Shown here: in pieces, positions 15,536-24,712 of the stretch | How the letters are laid out: each line of letters begins with the position of its first letter | How positions within the stretch are numbered: the first letter of the stretch is position 1 | Assembly (NCBI GenBank): GCA_964482205.1 | Contig: CAYZWI010000021.1 | Span: forward strand, 1-32,816 | Length of the DNA stretch: 32,816 nt | Direction: 5' to 3' | DNA from: JAZDGX01 sp964482205 | GTDB taxonomy: Bacteria; Eisenbacteria; RBG-16-71-46; CAIMUX01; WJJG01 | Program-made: the position numbers and the translations under genes | The notes under the pieces: generated by a model | Told to the model about the DNA's origin: nothing | Seen by the model: the letters and a program-made list of their open reading frames with translations, nothing else | Database searches by the model: none

Positions 15536-17596
15536 ATGGAATCTGCACCCTTCTCCTCCGATCGGTCCGCGTCTCTCTGTTACCGCATCGCGCGCGCCCG
15601 TCTGTGCATCCTCGTGCCGGCTGTGGCGATCATGGCCCTGGCCGGCGGCGGCGCAGCGGCTTCCTTTCCCTTGCTCGCGGATGGCGAGGGCGCCGCGTCC
15701 TTCTTTTCCTCGTCTGCGGATCCGGTCGCCATCGGTGGGCTGTTCTCGCGGGCCGAAGATGGCCGCGGCTTCGACGTCGTTCATTACGACCTCGACTTGG
15801 AAATCGCGGACACGACCTTGCTGGGAGATGTCTCGATCACGCTCGTCGTAATGGACGAAGGCTTCGAGGAGGTCATCGTCGATCTGTACGACGCGTATGA
15901 AGTGACCGGCGTTTCCAGTCCGGCTCATGCAGTGTCGGGTTATGTCCACGACGACGACCGTTTGGCTGTTGCCTTCGTCGATCCGCCGGCCGTGGGGGAC
16001 ACGGTGAAGGTGGAGATCGCGTATTCCGGAACGCCCCCCACGCTCTCCGGAAGTCCTCAGCCCTTCACCTTCGCCACCCATCGGCACGAGGGCCGCGAGA
16101 CGCCGGTGATCTACTCCTTGAGCATCCCCGATCGCGCAGGCGCATGGTGGCCATGCAAGGATGCCGTCTTCGACAGGGCGACAGCTTCGGTCGCGATCAC
16201 TGTCGCCGACTCCCTGGTCGCCGTCTCCAACGGAGTGCTCGATCGCGTTGTCGACCTGGAGGGAGGCCGGCACCGCTACCACTGGAGCCATGCCCATCCG
16301 ATCGCGCCCTACCTGGTCTCGGTGGCCGTCTCCGATTATGTGGCCATCGATGATGAAGTGCTCATCGACGTGGATGGGGTCCCCACGGCTCTCCCTCTGC
16401 AGTACTTCGTCTATCCCGAAGACGAGGAGAACGCGCTCACGGACCTCGCCTGTCTCAAGGATGCGATCGTGTTCTTCTCGGGGCTCTTCGGGCCCTATGC
16501 CTTCCTTGACGAGAAGTACGGGATCGCCGAGATCCAGTGGAGCGGGTGCATGGAGCACCAGACGTGCACGTCCGTGGGATCCCGATACCTGAATGGCACG
16601 GGCCAGCATGAATCGATCCATGTTCACGAGCTGGCGCACCAATGGTGGGGCGACGACGTGGGGCTGGCCGACTGGCGGGATGTCTGGTTGAACGAAGGCT
16701 TCGCCACCTATTGCGAGGCTCTCTGGTTCGAGCACGAAGATGGGGTGGAGGCTTACCACGACCACATGCGGAACAAGGATGCCTTTCCGCCTCCCGAGAA
16801 CCCGGATTTCCACGGCACCATCTACGATCCGCAGCCGCTGTTCGGCTCGACGCCGTACAACAAGGGAGCCTGGGTGCTCCACATGCTTCGTCACGTGATC
16901 GGAGACGAGGCCTTCTTCGCGAGCCTCCGCGCCTATGGGGAGCGTTTTGGAGGCGGGGAGAATGTGACGACGGAAGACTTCCGCTCAGTCTGCGAGGAGG
17001 CATCGGCCCTGGACCTGTCTCAGTTCTTCCTGCAATGGATCTACCATCCCGGCCGTCCGGCCTACGAGTGGCGATGGGGCTGCGAGCCCAAGGGAGCGGG
17101 CTACGAGGTGACCCTGGACATCGCCCAGACGCAAGCGGACTACGAAGCCTACGTCATGCCCATTGATGTGCGCATTGCGACGAATGCGGGGGAGCAGCTC
17201 TTCGTTATCCAGAACTCCCAAAGGCAGCAGGCCTACTCCTTCCTCGTGGCGGACCGTCCTCTCGGTCTCGACGTGGATCCCGGCAATTGGATTCTCAAGG
17301 CCGTGCCCAGTCCCCAACCGACCGCGTTCCTGTTCCGCGGCGCGTGGCCCAACCCGGCCAAGGAGGCAGCGACCCTCTCGTTCTTCACTCCCAATCTCCA
17401 GCAGACGACGCTCGACATCTTCGATGTCTCCGGACGTCGCGTCATCCGCTTGTACGACGGTGTTTCCGGCGGCGCACGCCAGGTGGTCTGGAACGGCCGC
17501 GATGCGGATGGCCACCCGGTGTCTTCGGGCGTGTATTTCGCCCTTCTGCGAGTCCCCGGTCTCGAGGAGACCTCGAGGGTCGCAATCATCCGATGA
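15536..17596 (+). CDS. M1-family zinc aminopeptidase with FlgD-like C-terminal tail
   Basis: A 686-residue exported metallopeptidase; GGAAGGG lies six bases before the ATG. A signal peptide region (CILVPAVAIMALAGGGAAA) is followed by an M1 N-terminal beta-saddle domain (FDVVHYDLDLEI onward). The exopeptidase motif normally read GAMEN appears as GCMEH (337-341), so the Asn is replaced. The zinc site HELAHQWWG (His364, Glu365, His368) and NEGFATYCE (Glu387) has the exact HExxH-x18-E spacing. The thermolysin-like domain continues to about 530. The last 85 residues are a FlgD/Por-type module (NPAKEAATLSFFTPN, IFDVSGRRVIRL, VWNGRDADG, SSGVYFALLRV). Predicted role: removal of N-terminal residues from peptides outside the cell, working with the neighbouring endoproteases. 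Confidence 0.94.
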   Translation: MESAPFSSDRSASLCYRIARARLCILVPAVAIMALAGGGAAASFPLLADGEGAASFFSSSADPVAIGGLFSRAEDGRGFDVVHYDLDLEIADTTLLGDVSITLVVMDEGFEEVIVDLYDAYEVTGVSSPAHAVSGYVHDDDRLAVAFVDPPAVGDTVKVEIAYSGTPPTLSGSPQPFTFATHRHEGRETPVIYSLSIPDRAGAWWPCKDAVFDRATASVAITVADSLVAVSNGVLDRVVDLEGGRHRYHWSHAHPIAPYLVSVAVSDYVAIDDEVLIDVDGVPTALPLQYFVYPEDEENALTDLACLKDAIVFFSGLFGPYAFLDEKYGIAEIQWSGCMEHQTCTSVGSRYLNGTGQHESIHVHELAHQWWGDDVGLADWRDVWLNEGFATYCEALWFEHEDGVEAYHDHMRNKDAFPPPENPDFHGTIYDPQPLFGSTPYNKGAWVLHMLRHVIGDEAFFASLRAYGERFGGGENVTTEDFRSVCEEASALDLSQFFLQWIYHPGRPAYEWRWGCEPKGAGYEVTLDIAQTQADYEAYVMPIDVRIATNAGEQLFVIQNSQRQQAYSFLVADRPLGLDVDPGNWILKAVPSPQPTAFLFRGAWPNPAKEAATLSFFTPNLQQTTLDIFDVSGRRVIRLYDGVSGGARQVVWNGRDADGHPVSSGVYFALLRVPGLEETSRVAIIR

Positions 17597-17674
17597 CCGG
17601 GCATCGCGGCTCTCTTGCGCCCGCCCGGGCCGGTGCGAAGCGCGGCTCCGCCTTCTCTCAACGCGTCCCGTCCG

Positions 17675-20653
17675 CTACCGCGACATCAGAATCATCTTCC
17701 GGCTGAGCTCCTTTCCGTCGCAGGAGATCCGGTAGAAGTAGACGCCGGCGGGCGCTTCGGTCCCGAAATCGGTGCGACCATCCCAGGGAACGGTCCATTC
17801 CCCTGCGTTCATCTCGCGATTCATCAACGTGCGGATGATGCGTCCGTTCACATCCGTGATCTCCAGCAATACCCGGCCCGATTTGGGCAACGCGAACTGG
17901 ATTTGCGTCACCGGGCGGAACGGATTAGGCCGGTTCTGGGACAGGCTGAGTTCCCGAATCGTGGCGGATTCTCCCGCCGCTGACGAAATGCACACCAGCT
18001 CGATCGGCGCGGAGAACGGCCCCGGATAGTCCGCCGCGTCCATGGCCCGGACGCGGTAGGTGTAGGTGACGTCACAGTCGGGTGGAAGATAGTCATACCA
18101 TTGGAATCCCGCTTCGTCAGGCTCCGCGTCCACCGCCACTTCCTCGATGAGCGTTTCAGGTGTGTTCCGGTCGTCGGCGCGGAAGACCTGATAGAACTGA
18201 ATCGCCTCCGCCTGCCCATCGATGTCCGCGGTCACAGGAGTCCACTCCAAACGCACCGTCGGCCCGCTCAACTGATCTCCATGGAAGGGGTACCACTGCA
18301 CCTGCAGGTTCTGCGGTTCCTTGGGGGAGTTGCAGTCGATGCGGTAGTCCATGACCATGCCGCCCAGCGCCCGGTTGTTCTGCAAATCCCAGAGAGTGAA
18401 AGGAATGTGGGCGGTCTGTCCGTGAGTGGCATTCGTGGAGGAAACCGTGACCAGGATGGAGTCTCGCTGCCCTTGCTGCAGAGTGAAGGTCCCGGTGTTG
18501 AAGGAGAGGGTCCAGTTGGCGGGAATGCTGTAGTCGTTGAAGTTGGGTGGCGAGCCGACGCGCACGCGGGCCACGGCGTACTGGACCGGAGAAGTGATGT
18601 AGAGCTTCGACTGCTTGGTGAAGGGGCCGGGACAGCCAAGCTCCTCTTTCCCCCCGGCGCGCGCCACCAGGATCTGATGGTTGACCTGGGCGACATTGTT
18701 GTCGTTAGGCGGATATTCGCTGTTCTGCGGATCGAGGTCGTGCACCGCGATGGCCGCGATGCAGTAGTGATCGATATAGACCGGCGGGTCGGGGTAGGTG
18801 AAGGGGATGTAGTCCGAGACTTCGTCCGTCAATCCCAGGAGAGGCAGGTCTCTGGATCCGATGAGCGTGCCCCACGTGGGCCAGAGCTGCCCCAGCCCTG
18901 GGTCGCCGTAGTACAGATCCACCCGGGCTCCCGAAATCGGCTGCGGCCCCACGTTCTTCACGTGAAACCAGAGGTGGTTCTCGATTCCCTCGGCGGGATA
19001 GTCATCCGCTCCGTCGTCGTTGTTGTCGATCCAGATGTCGGGGCTGGCCCACCAGGCGCTGCAAGTGGTGAGTTCTGCGCAGTCGTCCGTCGAGCAGTCC
19101 TGGATGCAGAGGTCGGCTTGATAGGGCACGCCGATCGTGAAGTCGGCGCAGATCGTGCCCGTGCAGGCATCGATGTTGCTCACGGCCACGCCGGTGGCGT
19201 CTCCGGAGTAGGAGCGGGAATCCGGAACGGAAGCCGCGGTGAAGGAGGCTTCCGTCGCCGGGCACCAGACATCCCCTGCGTCCCCCTCATTGGTCGCGGA
19301 ATCCAAGTGGTCGGCGTTGATGACGTGGCCGGCGCTGGTGGCGTCCGAGCATTCGAGATCGACGGCCTTGTGGGCCTCGTCGCCATTGACGTCGTTGGTG
19401 GCGAGACGGTCCTCGTAGACGCGCTCGTCCACATGATAGATGAGGAGCCCCGTTCCGTGGAGGTTCACATCGAAGCCGAGCCTCTGCCGGTTTTCGACCA
19501 GGAAGTACTCGGTCGTGATGTCCCCGCCGGTCCAGACGCGCACCGCGGCCCCGGACTGCTCCACGGGGGGAATGCACAGATGGACGTTTTGCGTGACGTT
19601 GTAGTAGTTGAGCCAACCCATGCGCCGCTTGTGGAAGGCGCACATGTGGCCGGGTTGATCCTGGGTGTTGTTGTTCGCGTTGGCCATCAGCGCCCAGTGC
19701 CCGAGTCCTTCCGAGTCGGCCGACCCCAACGCGGGTGTCGTGTCGTAGAGATCGGGCAGGCCGAGGGCGTGGCCGAATTCATGGCAGTGCGTGCCGAATC
19801 CCCGCTGGAGCCCGGTGTCGCAGTCGAGGCCGGCCGAGATGAAGTAGTTGTCGATGCGCGTGTGGGCGATGCCGGGCGCGTGGGATGCATCGTCGGTCTC
19901 GTAGTGGGCGGACCAGCCTGAGAGTCGGTAGGAATGGGACCAGATGTTGTCGTTGAAACCGCAGGCCCCGCTCACGTCGGGGGTGACGAACATGACGAAG
20001 TCCACGTAGCCGTCGTCGTCGGCGGTGTTGGGCACCCCATCCGGTCCGTCATTGTCGAACTGGGAGAAGTCGATGGCGGCGTCGTTGAAATCGAGGATCT
20101 CCACCATCAAATCGTAGACATGGGCGGTGCCATCCATGCCGTTTCTGGTGCCTTCGTAGTAGTCATCGTCCTGCGGTAGTGTGTACCAGTCGCGCACGAG
20201 GCCATCCACCGAGTAGAGGTTGTAGGAGATCTCCTTGAAGTACTCCTGCATGGTTCCCGTGGGCCAAGGACCGGTGAAGAGCTGGTCCTCCAGGTCGTCG
20301 CGCGTGAACGGCGCGGCGCCGGAGTTGTTGTAGAGAAAGGGGAACACCGGAAACCGGCCGACGCCCACGAGGCGCGTTCCTCCCCGCTCGGCGGCTTCTT
20401 CATCCGTGATCCGTCCAGCCTCGAGGTCCTTCCGGTTCTGGACGATCGCCTTCACCAGGTTGATCCAGCCCCCCGGCACCGCCGCGAGGGGGGCGGGCCT
20501 GTCGATGGCGGCGGCGATTTCCGGGGGCAGCTTGCCGTCTCGAGGTTGATCGGCCAAACGGATGTTCGCTCCTGCGACGCCGACCTGAATTGTGAAGACG
20601 AGGAGAGCAGCCAGGAGGAGCGAGATCTGACAGCGAGCCGTCAAGTGTGTCAC
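17675..20653 (-). CDS. M6-family metalloprotease (immune inhibitor A-like) with FlgD-like tail
   Basis: A large exported zinc endoprotease. I place the start at GTG 20653 (992 residues), because AAAGGAGGG lies just upstream at about five bases and the next residues (CQISLLLAALLVFTIQVGVAGA) form a signal peptide at once. An ATG-initiated form reaching 20698 would put the ribosome-binding site inside the gene. The M6 catalytic core contains GTHCHEFGHALGLPDLYD (His291, Glu292, His295) followed by GHWALMAN, the conserved downstream turn. Beyond about residue 520 the protein holds CARDB/fibronectin-like beta domains. The last 90 or so residues form a FlgD/Por-type module (QNRPNPFRPVTQIQFALPKS, ITDVNGRIIRTLMN, VPWDGRTDFG, AGVYFYRISCDG). 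It is convergent with the M1 gene, 78 bases apart. It should degrade extracellular protein. Confidence 0.93.
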   Translation of the reverse strand: MTHLTARCQISLLLAALLVFTIQVGVAGANIRLADQPRDGKLPPEIAAAIDRPAPLAAVPGGWINLVKAIVQNRKDLEAGRITDEEAAERGGTRLVGVGRFPVFPFLYNNSGAAPFTRDDLEDQLFTGPWPTGTMQEYFKEISYNLYSVDGLVRDWYTLPQDDDYYEGTRNGMDGTAHVYDLMVEILDFNDAAIDFSQFDNDGPDGVPNTADDDGYVDFVMFVTPDVSGACGFNDNIWSHSYRLSGWSAHYETDDASHAPGIAHTRIDNYFISAGLDCDTGLQRGFGTHCHEFGHALGLPDLYDTTPALGSADSEGLGHWALMANANNNTQDQPGHMCAFHKRRMGWLNYYNVTQNVHLCIPPVEQSGAAVRVWTGGDITTEYFLVENRQRLGFDVNLHGTGLLIYHVDERVYEDRLATNDVNGDEAHKAVDLECSDATSAGHVINADHLDSATNEGDAGDVWCPATEASFTAASVPDSRSYSGDATGVAVSNIDACTGTICADFTIGVPYQADLCIQDCSTDDCAELTTCSAWWASPDIWIDNNDDGADDYPAEGIENHLWFHVKNVGPQPISGARVDLYYGDPGLGQLWPTWGTLIGSRDLPLLGLTDEVSDYIPFTYPDPPVYIDHYCIAAIAVHDLDPQNSEYPPNDNNVAQVNHQILVARAGGKEELGCPGPFTKQSKLYITSPVQYAVARVRVGSPPNFNDYSIPANWTLSFNTGTFTLQQGQRDSILVTVSSTNATHGQTAHIPFTLWDLQNNRALGGMVMDYRIDCNSPKEPQNLQVQWYPFHGDQLSGPTVRLEWTPVTADIDGQAEAIQFYQVFRADDRNTPETLIEEVAVDAEPDEAGFQWYDYLPPDCDVTYTYRVRAMDAADYPGPFSAPIELVCISSAAGESATIRELSLSQNRPNPFRPVTQIQFALPKSGRVLLEITDVNGRIIRTLMNREMNAGEWTVPWDGRTDFGTEAPAGVYFYRISCDGKELSRKMILMSR

Positions 20654-21437
20654 AGGATCCCTCCTTTCCATGTGGGCCATGAATGGCGGCAGGGACATCG
20701 GTGGGGGATCGGCTCAGACCGGAGGAGGAAGCGGTTCAGTCTGCTGCGACAAGAGTAGGCGAACGGCCCGCGCCTCCAGGGGATCCGCCCGGCGAAACGC
20801 CGCCACCAGCAAGCCGTGGTCGACCGACATCCGAGCCACGAATACCTGCCAGTCCTGAAGGCCCGGACACCGGAGGGATTCCGAATCACCGCGGTCGCGC
20901 GGGACTTCTCGCTTGTCGCCGTCACTGCATCAGCACATGCACCGGAAAGAAGCCCACGTCCACCGCAATGGTACTCCGCGTCGCGGGGTCCGTCCACGGC
21001 GCATCGTGGGCAAAGGTCCGCGTCCCTGACGCCGAGCACTCGCGGGCCATCATGGCGGTGTCGATCCTCGAAAAGCGAACGGGCAGGGTCGCGAAGCGCC
21101 ACGGTGGGGCCTTCCTGAGCCTCATGCGGGTGGCGGATCGTTCCGAGCGGAGCTGCCAAGGTAAATGCCCCGTGGCGCTTGTTCCTTGCAAAGAAAGCGG
21201 TTAGAAGCTTCGAACCGCCCTGGCGTGGCTGTCTCATCGGCTCGATTGCGGGTGGATCGTAAGGGGGACGAATTCGACTTCACAGGGAATCTGCCTGCCA
21301 TTGCCCCTCGCCGAGGTGATATACTCCTCGGCTCGCAAAATCAAACACCCGAAGAAGGTCGGGCATCGGGCAAACGCCCCCGGGTTCACAGAGGCCGCCG
21401 CCGGCGGAAAGTGGGCGGTGCGCAAGGGGAGAGGGAG
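20654..21437. other. Long divergent intergenic region
   Basis: About 784 bases between the M6 protease (-) and glutamate dehydrogenase (+) genes. Several short frames cross it, but none has convincing composition or homology, and one on the minus strand (20922-21191) merely ends in a plausible hydrophobic stretch. The segment from about 21260 to 21437 holds a likely promoter and a GC-rich leader with self-complementary CCGCCGGCGG. No tRNA or riboswitch was recognised. Confidence 0.45.
21317..21325 (+). promoter_or_regulatory. Possible extended -10 promoter of the glutamate dehydrogenase gene
   Basis: TGATATACT is a good extended -10 element (TG, one base, then TATACT), lying in an otherwise GC-rich stretch. 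No convincing -35 is present, which extended -10 promoters can tolerate. It would give a leader of about 105 bases before the ATG at 21438. Confidence 0.4.
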
Positions 21438-22733
21438 ATGGCTACGGTAGCGAAAAAGGCATTCAACGCGTATGAAATGGCACGCGCCCAATTCGACAAG
21501 ACTGCGGACTTGATCAACCTCGATGCGGGCACCAGGGAATTGCTGCGCAATCCTCTGCGTGAATACCATTTCTGCATTCCCGTGCGCATGGACGATGGAT
21601 CGATGCGCGTGTTCCAGGGCTTCCGCGTCCACCACAACGACGCGCGCGGTCCGGCCAAGGGCGGCATCCGCTTCCATCCCCACGAGACCATCGACACCGT
21701 GCGCGCGCTCGCGATGTGGATGACCTGGAAGTGCGCGGTCGCGGACATTCCTCTCGGCGGCGGCAAGGGCGACGTGATCTGCGATCCGCACAATCTGAGC
21801 ATGCGCGAACAGGAAGCGATCTGTCGCGGCTGGATTCGTCAGGTCTCGCGCGACATCGGCCCGGTCACCGACGTGCCCGCTCCCGATGTGATGACGAGCG
21901 CGCAGCACATGCTGTGGATGCTCGATGAGTACGAGACGATCAAGGGCGGCCACTATCCCGGCCTCATCACCGGCAAGCCGGTGGGCATGGGCGGCTCGCT
22001 CGGCCGCAAGCAGGCGACCGGGTACGGCGTCGTCTACACCTTGCGCGAGGCGCTCAAGGAGCACAAGCTGCGCCCCGAGGAAACGACCGCGAGCGTGCAG
22101 GGCTTCGGTAATGTCTCGCAGTACGCAATCGAGCTCTACACGAAGATGGGCGGCAAGGTGATCTGCGTCTCCTGCTGGGATCAGGAGGATCAGGCTTCGT
22201 ACGCCTTCAAGCGCGCGAGCGGCGTGAATGTGTCCGAACTCCAGGGCATCACCGACCGCTTCGGCGGCATCGACAAGAAGAAGGCCACCGAGCTTGGATA
22301 CGAAGTGCTTCCCGGCGACCGCTGGATCGAGCAGGATGTGGATGTGCTGATGCCGGCGGCGCTCGAGAACCAGGTGACGGGCGAGAATGTCAACGCGATC
22401 AGCAAGAAGGTGAAGATCATGGTTGAGGGAGCCAACGGGCCGACGACTCCCGAGGCGGATGCGGTTCTTGTGAAGCGCGGCATCTTCGTGATTCCCGACT
22501 TCCTGGCGAATGCCGGGGGAGTGACTTGCAGCTACTTCGAGCAGGTGCAGAGCAACATGAACTACTTCTGGGAAATGGACGAGGTGCTCGGCAAGCTCGA
22601 TGTGAAGATGACGGCAGCCTATCACGCGGTGAGCGATCTGGCCCGTTCGCGCAAGCTCTACATGCGCGACGCCGCGTATGTGGTCGCCGTCAACCGTGTC
22701 GCTCAGGCCTGTCGCGATCGCGGCTGGATCTAG
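21438..22733 (+). CDS. gdhA: Glu/Leu/Phe/Val dehydrogenase (glutamate dehydrogenase)
   Basis: A 431-residue cytoplasmic enzyme that interconverts glutamate with 2-oxoglutarate and ammonia. The ATG at 21438 follows AGGGGAGAGGGAG; the frame is open further upstream, but the family starts near here and the length is normal (usually 410-450). The active-site elements are present: GPAKGGIRFHP (71-81), substrate lysine in MTWKCAVADIPLGGGKGDV (Lys98, Lys110) and the catalytic aspartate in TDVPAPD (Asp150, 40 residues after Lys110 as in clostridial GDH). The Rossmann domain begins at SVQGFGNVSQYA (223-234). The strand ends in VSCWDQED, which does not show clearly whether NAD or NADP is used. It is followed after 160 bases by two PEP-synthase-like genes and may share their regulation. 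Confidence 0.95.
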   Translation: MATVAKKAFNAYEMARAQFDKTADLINLDAGTRELLRNPLREYHFCIPVRMDDGSMRVFQGFRVHHNDARGPAKGGIRFHPHETIDTVRALAMWMTWKCAVADIPLGGGKGDVICDPHNLSMREQEAICRGWIRQVSRDIGPVTDVPAPDVMTSAQHMLWMLDEYETIKGGHYPGLITGKPVGMGGSLGRKQATGYGVVYTLREALKEHKLRPEETTASVQGFGNVSQYAIELYTKMGGKVICVSCWDQEDQASYAFKRASGVNVSELQGITDRFGGIDKKKATELGYEVLPGDRWIEQDVDVLMPAALENQVTGENVNAISKKVKIMVEGANGPTTPEADAVLVKRGIFVIPDFLANAGGVTCSYFEQVQSNMNYFWEMDEVLGKLDVKMTAAYHAVSDLARSRKLYMRDAAYVVAVNRVAQACRDRGWI

Positions 22734-22777
22734 GCGCGGCCAAAGGACGGCTCGCGCGCTTCCTTCGCGATTCGCGT

Positions 22778-22793
22778 TCCCGCAACTGCGGGA
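22778..22793. terminator. Small hairpin after the gdhA stop
   Basis: TCCCGCA (22778-22784) and TGCGGGA (22787-22793) are perfectly complementary with only two bases between, so the loop would open to four or more. No T-run follows. It could be an attenuating hairpin or a weak terminator. Confidence 0.35.
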
Positions 22794-22845
22794 GGCGGAA
22801 AGCGGCGCGGGATGGCGTCACGGCACGCGATGATGAGAACGCTCA

Positions 22846-22871
22846 GGGACGCCGGGTTCGCCCGGCGTCCC
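22846..22871. terminator. Strong 11-bp hairpin with TTCG loop
   Basis: GGGACGCCGGG (22846-22856), TTCG, CCCGGCGTCCC (22861-22871): a perfect GC-rich 11-bp stem with a UUCG loop. No T-run follows, and the next gene starts 22 bases downstream. It may therefore end or attenuate gdhA transcription, protect the 3' end of its message, or affect translation of the downstream gene. Confidence 0.55.
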
Positions 22872-22893
22872 GGGCGATCATCCCGAGGTCCGC

Positions 22894-24708
22894 ATGAGCC
22901 GCTCCGACGATGCATCGCGTTCCGACGATTCCTCCCCGTCTTCGATTCCCTCGTTCGGCCGCAAGTTCTTCGAATCCGATGAGACCTTCACCCGCATCGG
23001 CGACGGCGAAATCGGCGGCAAAGCGGCCGGGCTCGCGCTCGTCAAGGAACGCATCCTCCCCAAACTGCGCGCCGAGGATGCGCGCTCCTTCGTGGTCGCC
23101 GTGCCCACGCTTGCGGTGCTCGGGACCGGGCTCTTCGAACGCTTCATGGCGCGCAATCGCCTGTATGAAATCGCGCTCAGCGACGAACCCGACGATCGCA
23201 TCGCGCTCGCCTTTCAGCAGGCCGACCTGCCCGCCGAATTCGTCGGCGATCTGCGGGCCCTCATTGGCGGCGTGCACACCCCGCTCGCGATCCGCTCGTC
23301 GAGTTTGCTGGAAGACGCGCTCGCGCATCCCTTCGCGGGGGTCTACGGCACGAAGATGATCCCGAACAATCAGCCGGACGCGGACACGCGCTTCCGGCGC
23401 CTGATCGAAGCGATCAAATTCGTGTATGCCTCGACCTTCTTCCATAACGCTAAGAGCTACCAGCGCTCCATTCAGGCCGATCCGCGCGACGAACGCATGG
23501 CGGTGATCATTCAGGAAGTGGTGGGGCGGCGCTACGACGGGCGCTACTATCCCGCCATCTCGGGAGTGGCGCGCTCGTTCAACTACTATCCGACCGGCCA
23601 CGCGCGGCCCGAGGACGGCGTCATCGATCTCGCGCTGGGATTGGGAAAGCAGATCGTCGACGGCGGGCGTTGCTGGACCTATTCGCCCGCTTTTCCGGCT
23701 GCGCCTCCTCCCTTCGGCGGCATCGACGATCTCATGAAGAACACGCAGACGCGCTTCTGGGCCGTGCACATGGGGCCGCCGCCCCTGCCCGATCCCATTC
23801 ACGAGACCGAATACCTGGTGGAGACGCCGATCGGCGAAGCGGAAGAGGACGGCGCGTTGCACCAACAGGTCTCGAGCTACGATCCGCAGTCGGACCGCTT
23901 GCGTCCCGGGCTGGGCGCGGCCGGTCCGCGCGTGATCGACTTCGCGCCCATTCTCGTGGGCCGCTCGCTGCCCTTGAACGATCTCATGCGCAGCCTGATC
24001 GCGCGCTCGACCGAAGCGCTGGGCGCCGAAGTGGAGATCGAGTTCGCGGTCGATGCCGGCGCGCGATCGGGGGAGCCGGACGGTCCTCCCGCGCGCTTCG
24101 GCTTCTTGCAGGCTCGTCCGATGATGGTGGCGGGCGAGGAAGTGACGGTCGAGGCCGAGGAGCTGCGCGGAGAAGCGGTCCTGCTCGCCTCGGAGCAGGT
24201 TCTCGGAAACGGCGTGCGCACCGGCATTCGCGACATCGTCTTCCTCGATCCCGAGGCCTTCGATCCCGCTTTCACCCGCGACATGGCGGGAGAGATCGAT
24301 CGTCTGAACGCGGGGCTGGTCGCGACCGGAGTGCCGTACATCTTGATCGGCTTCGGACGCTGGGGCAGCTCCGATCCCTGGCTGGGCGTGCCGGTGGAAT
24401 GGAGCCAGATCGGCGGAGCGCGCGTGATCGTGGAGGCCACCCTGCCGGCGATGAACCCGGATTTGAGCCAGGGCTCGCATTTCTTCCACAACCTGATCGG
24501 CTTCCAGGTGTTCTATCTATCCGTGCGCCACGCCGGTCCGCACCGAATCGATTGGCATTGGCTGCGAAAGCAGGAGACGATCGCCTCGACGCGTTTCGTG
24601 CGCCACGTGCGCGCGGCCGATCCGCTGCTCGTGCGGGTGGACGGCCGGCGCAATCGTGGCGTGATCACGCGGGCCGCGGAACATGCGGCGCCCGCGGCGA
24701 AAGGATGA
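22894..24708 (+). CDS. PEP synthase/PPDK-type ATP-binding domain protein lacking the phosphohistidine domain
   Basis: A 604-residue soluble protein. After a Ser/Asp-rich leader come the blocks of the pyruvate-phosphate-dikinase N-terminal (ATP-grasp) domain: GEIGGKAAGLALV (38-50), RSSSLLEDALAHPFAGVYG (134-152), IIQEVVGRRYDGRYYP (205-220) and EIEFAVD with FLQARP (381-409). In true PEP synthase the swivelling phosphohistidine domain and the PEP-binding barrel follow. Here there is instead a domain with GFGRWGSSDPWLGVPVEW (486-503) and LSQGSHFFHNLIGF (524-537), shared with the next gene. It therefore cannot carry out the normal PEP synthase reaction alone; ATP binding or a phosphotransfer to another acceptor is possible. 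The next gene begins five bases after its stop. Confidence 0.85.
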   Translation: MSRSDDASRSDDSSPSSIPSFGRKFFESDETFTRIGDGEIGGKAAGLALVKERILPKLRAEDARSFVVAVPTLAVLGTGLFERFMARNRLYEIALSDEPDDRIALAFQQADLPAEFVGDLRALIGGVHTPLAIRSSSLLEDALAHPFAGVYGTKMIPNNQPDADTRFRRLIEAIKFVYASTFFHNAKSYQRSIQADPRDERMAVIIQEVVGRRYDGRYYPAISGVARSFNYYPTGHARPEDGVIDLALGLGKQIVDGGRCWTYSPAFPAAPPPFGGIDDLMKNTQTRFWAVHMGPPPLPDPIHETEYLVETPIGEAEEDGALHQQVSSYDPQSDRLRPGLGAAGPRVIDFAPILVGRSLPLNDLMRSLIARSTEALGAEVEIEFAVDAGARSGEPDGPPARFGFLQARPMMVAGEEVTVEAEELRGEAVLLASEQVLGNGVRTGIRDIVFLDPEAFDPAFTRDMAGEIDRLNAGLVATGVPYILIGFGRWGSSDPWLGVPVEWSQIGGARVIVEATLPAMNPDLSQGSHFFHNLIGFQVFYLSVRHAGPHRIDWHWLRKQETIASTRFVRHVRAADPLLVRVDGRRNRGVITRAAEHAAPAAKG

Positions 24709-24712
24709 GCGG

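Noticed and set aside
18101..19921. A 606-codon plus-strand frame opposite the M6 protease gene
   Set aside because: Val/Asp/Gly-rich shadow translation; the minus strand encodes a clear HEFGH metalloprotease.
20654..20698. ATG start of the M6 protease at 20698
   Set aside because: It would add 15 residues before the signal peptide and place the AAAGGAGGG ribosome-binding site inside the coding region; GTG at 20653 fits better.
20683..21204. Possible small gene between the M6 protease and glutamate dehydrogenase genes
   Set aside because: Several overlapping frames in the region, none with a ribosome-binding site or protein-like composition.
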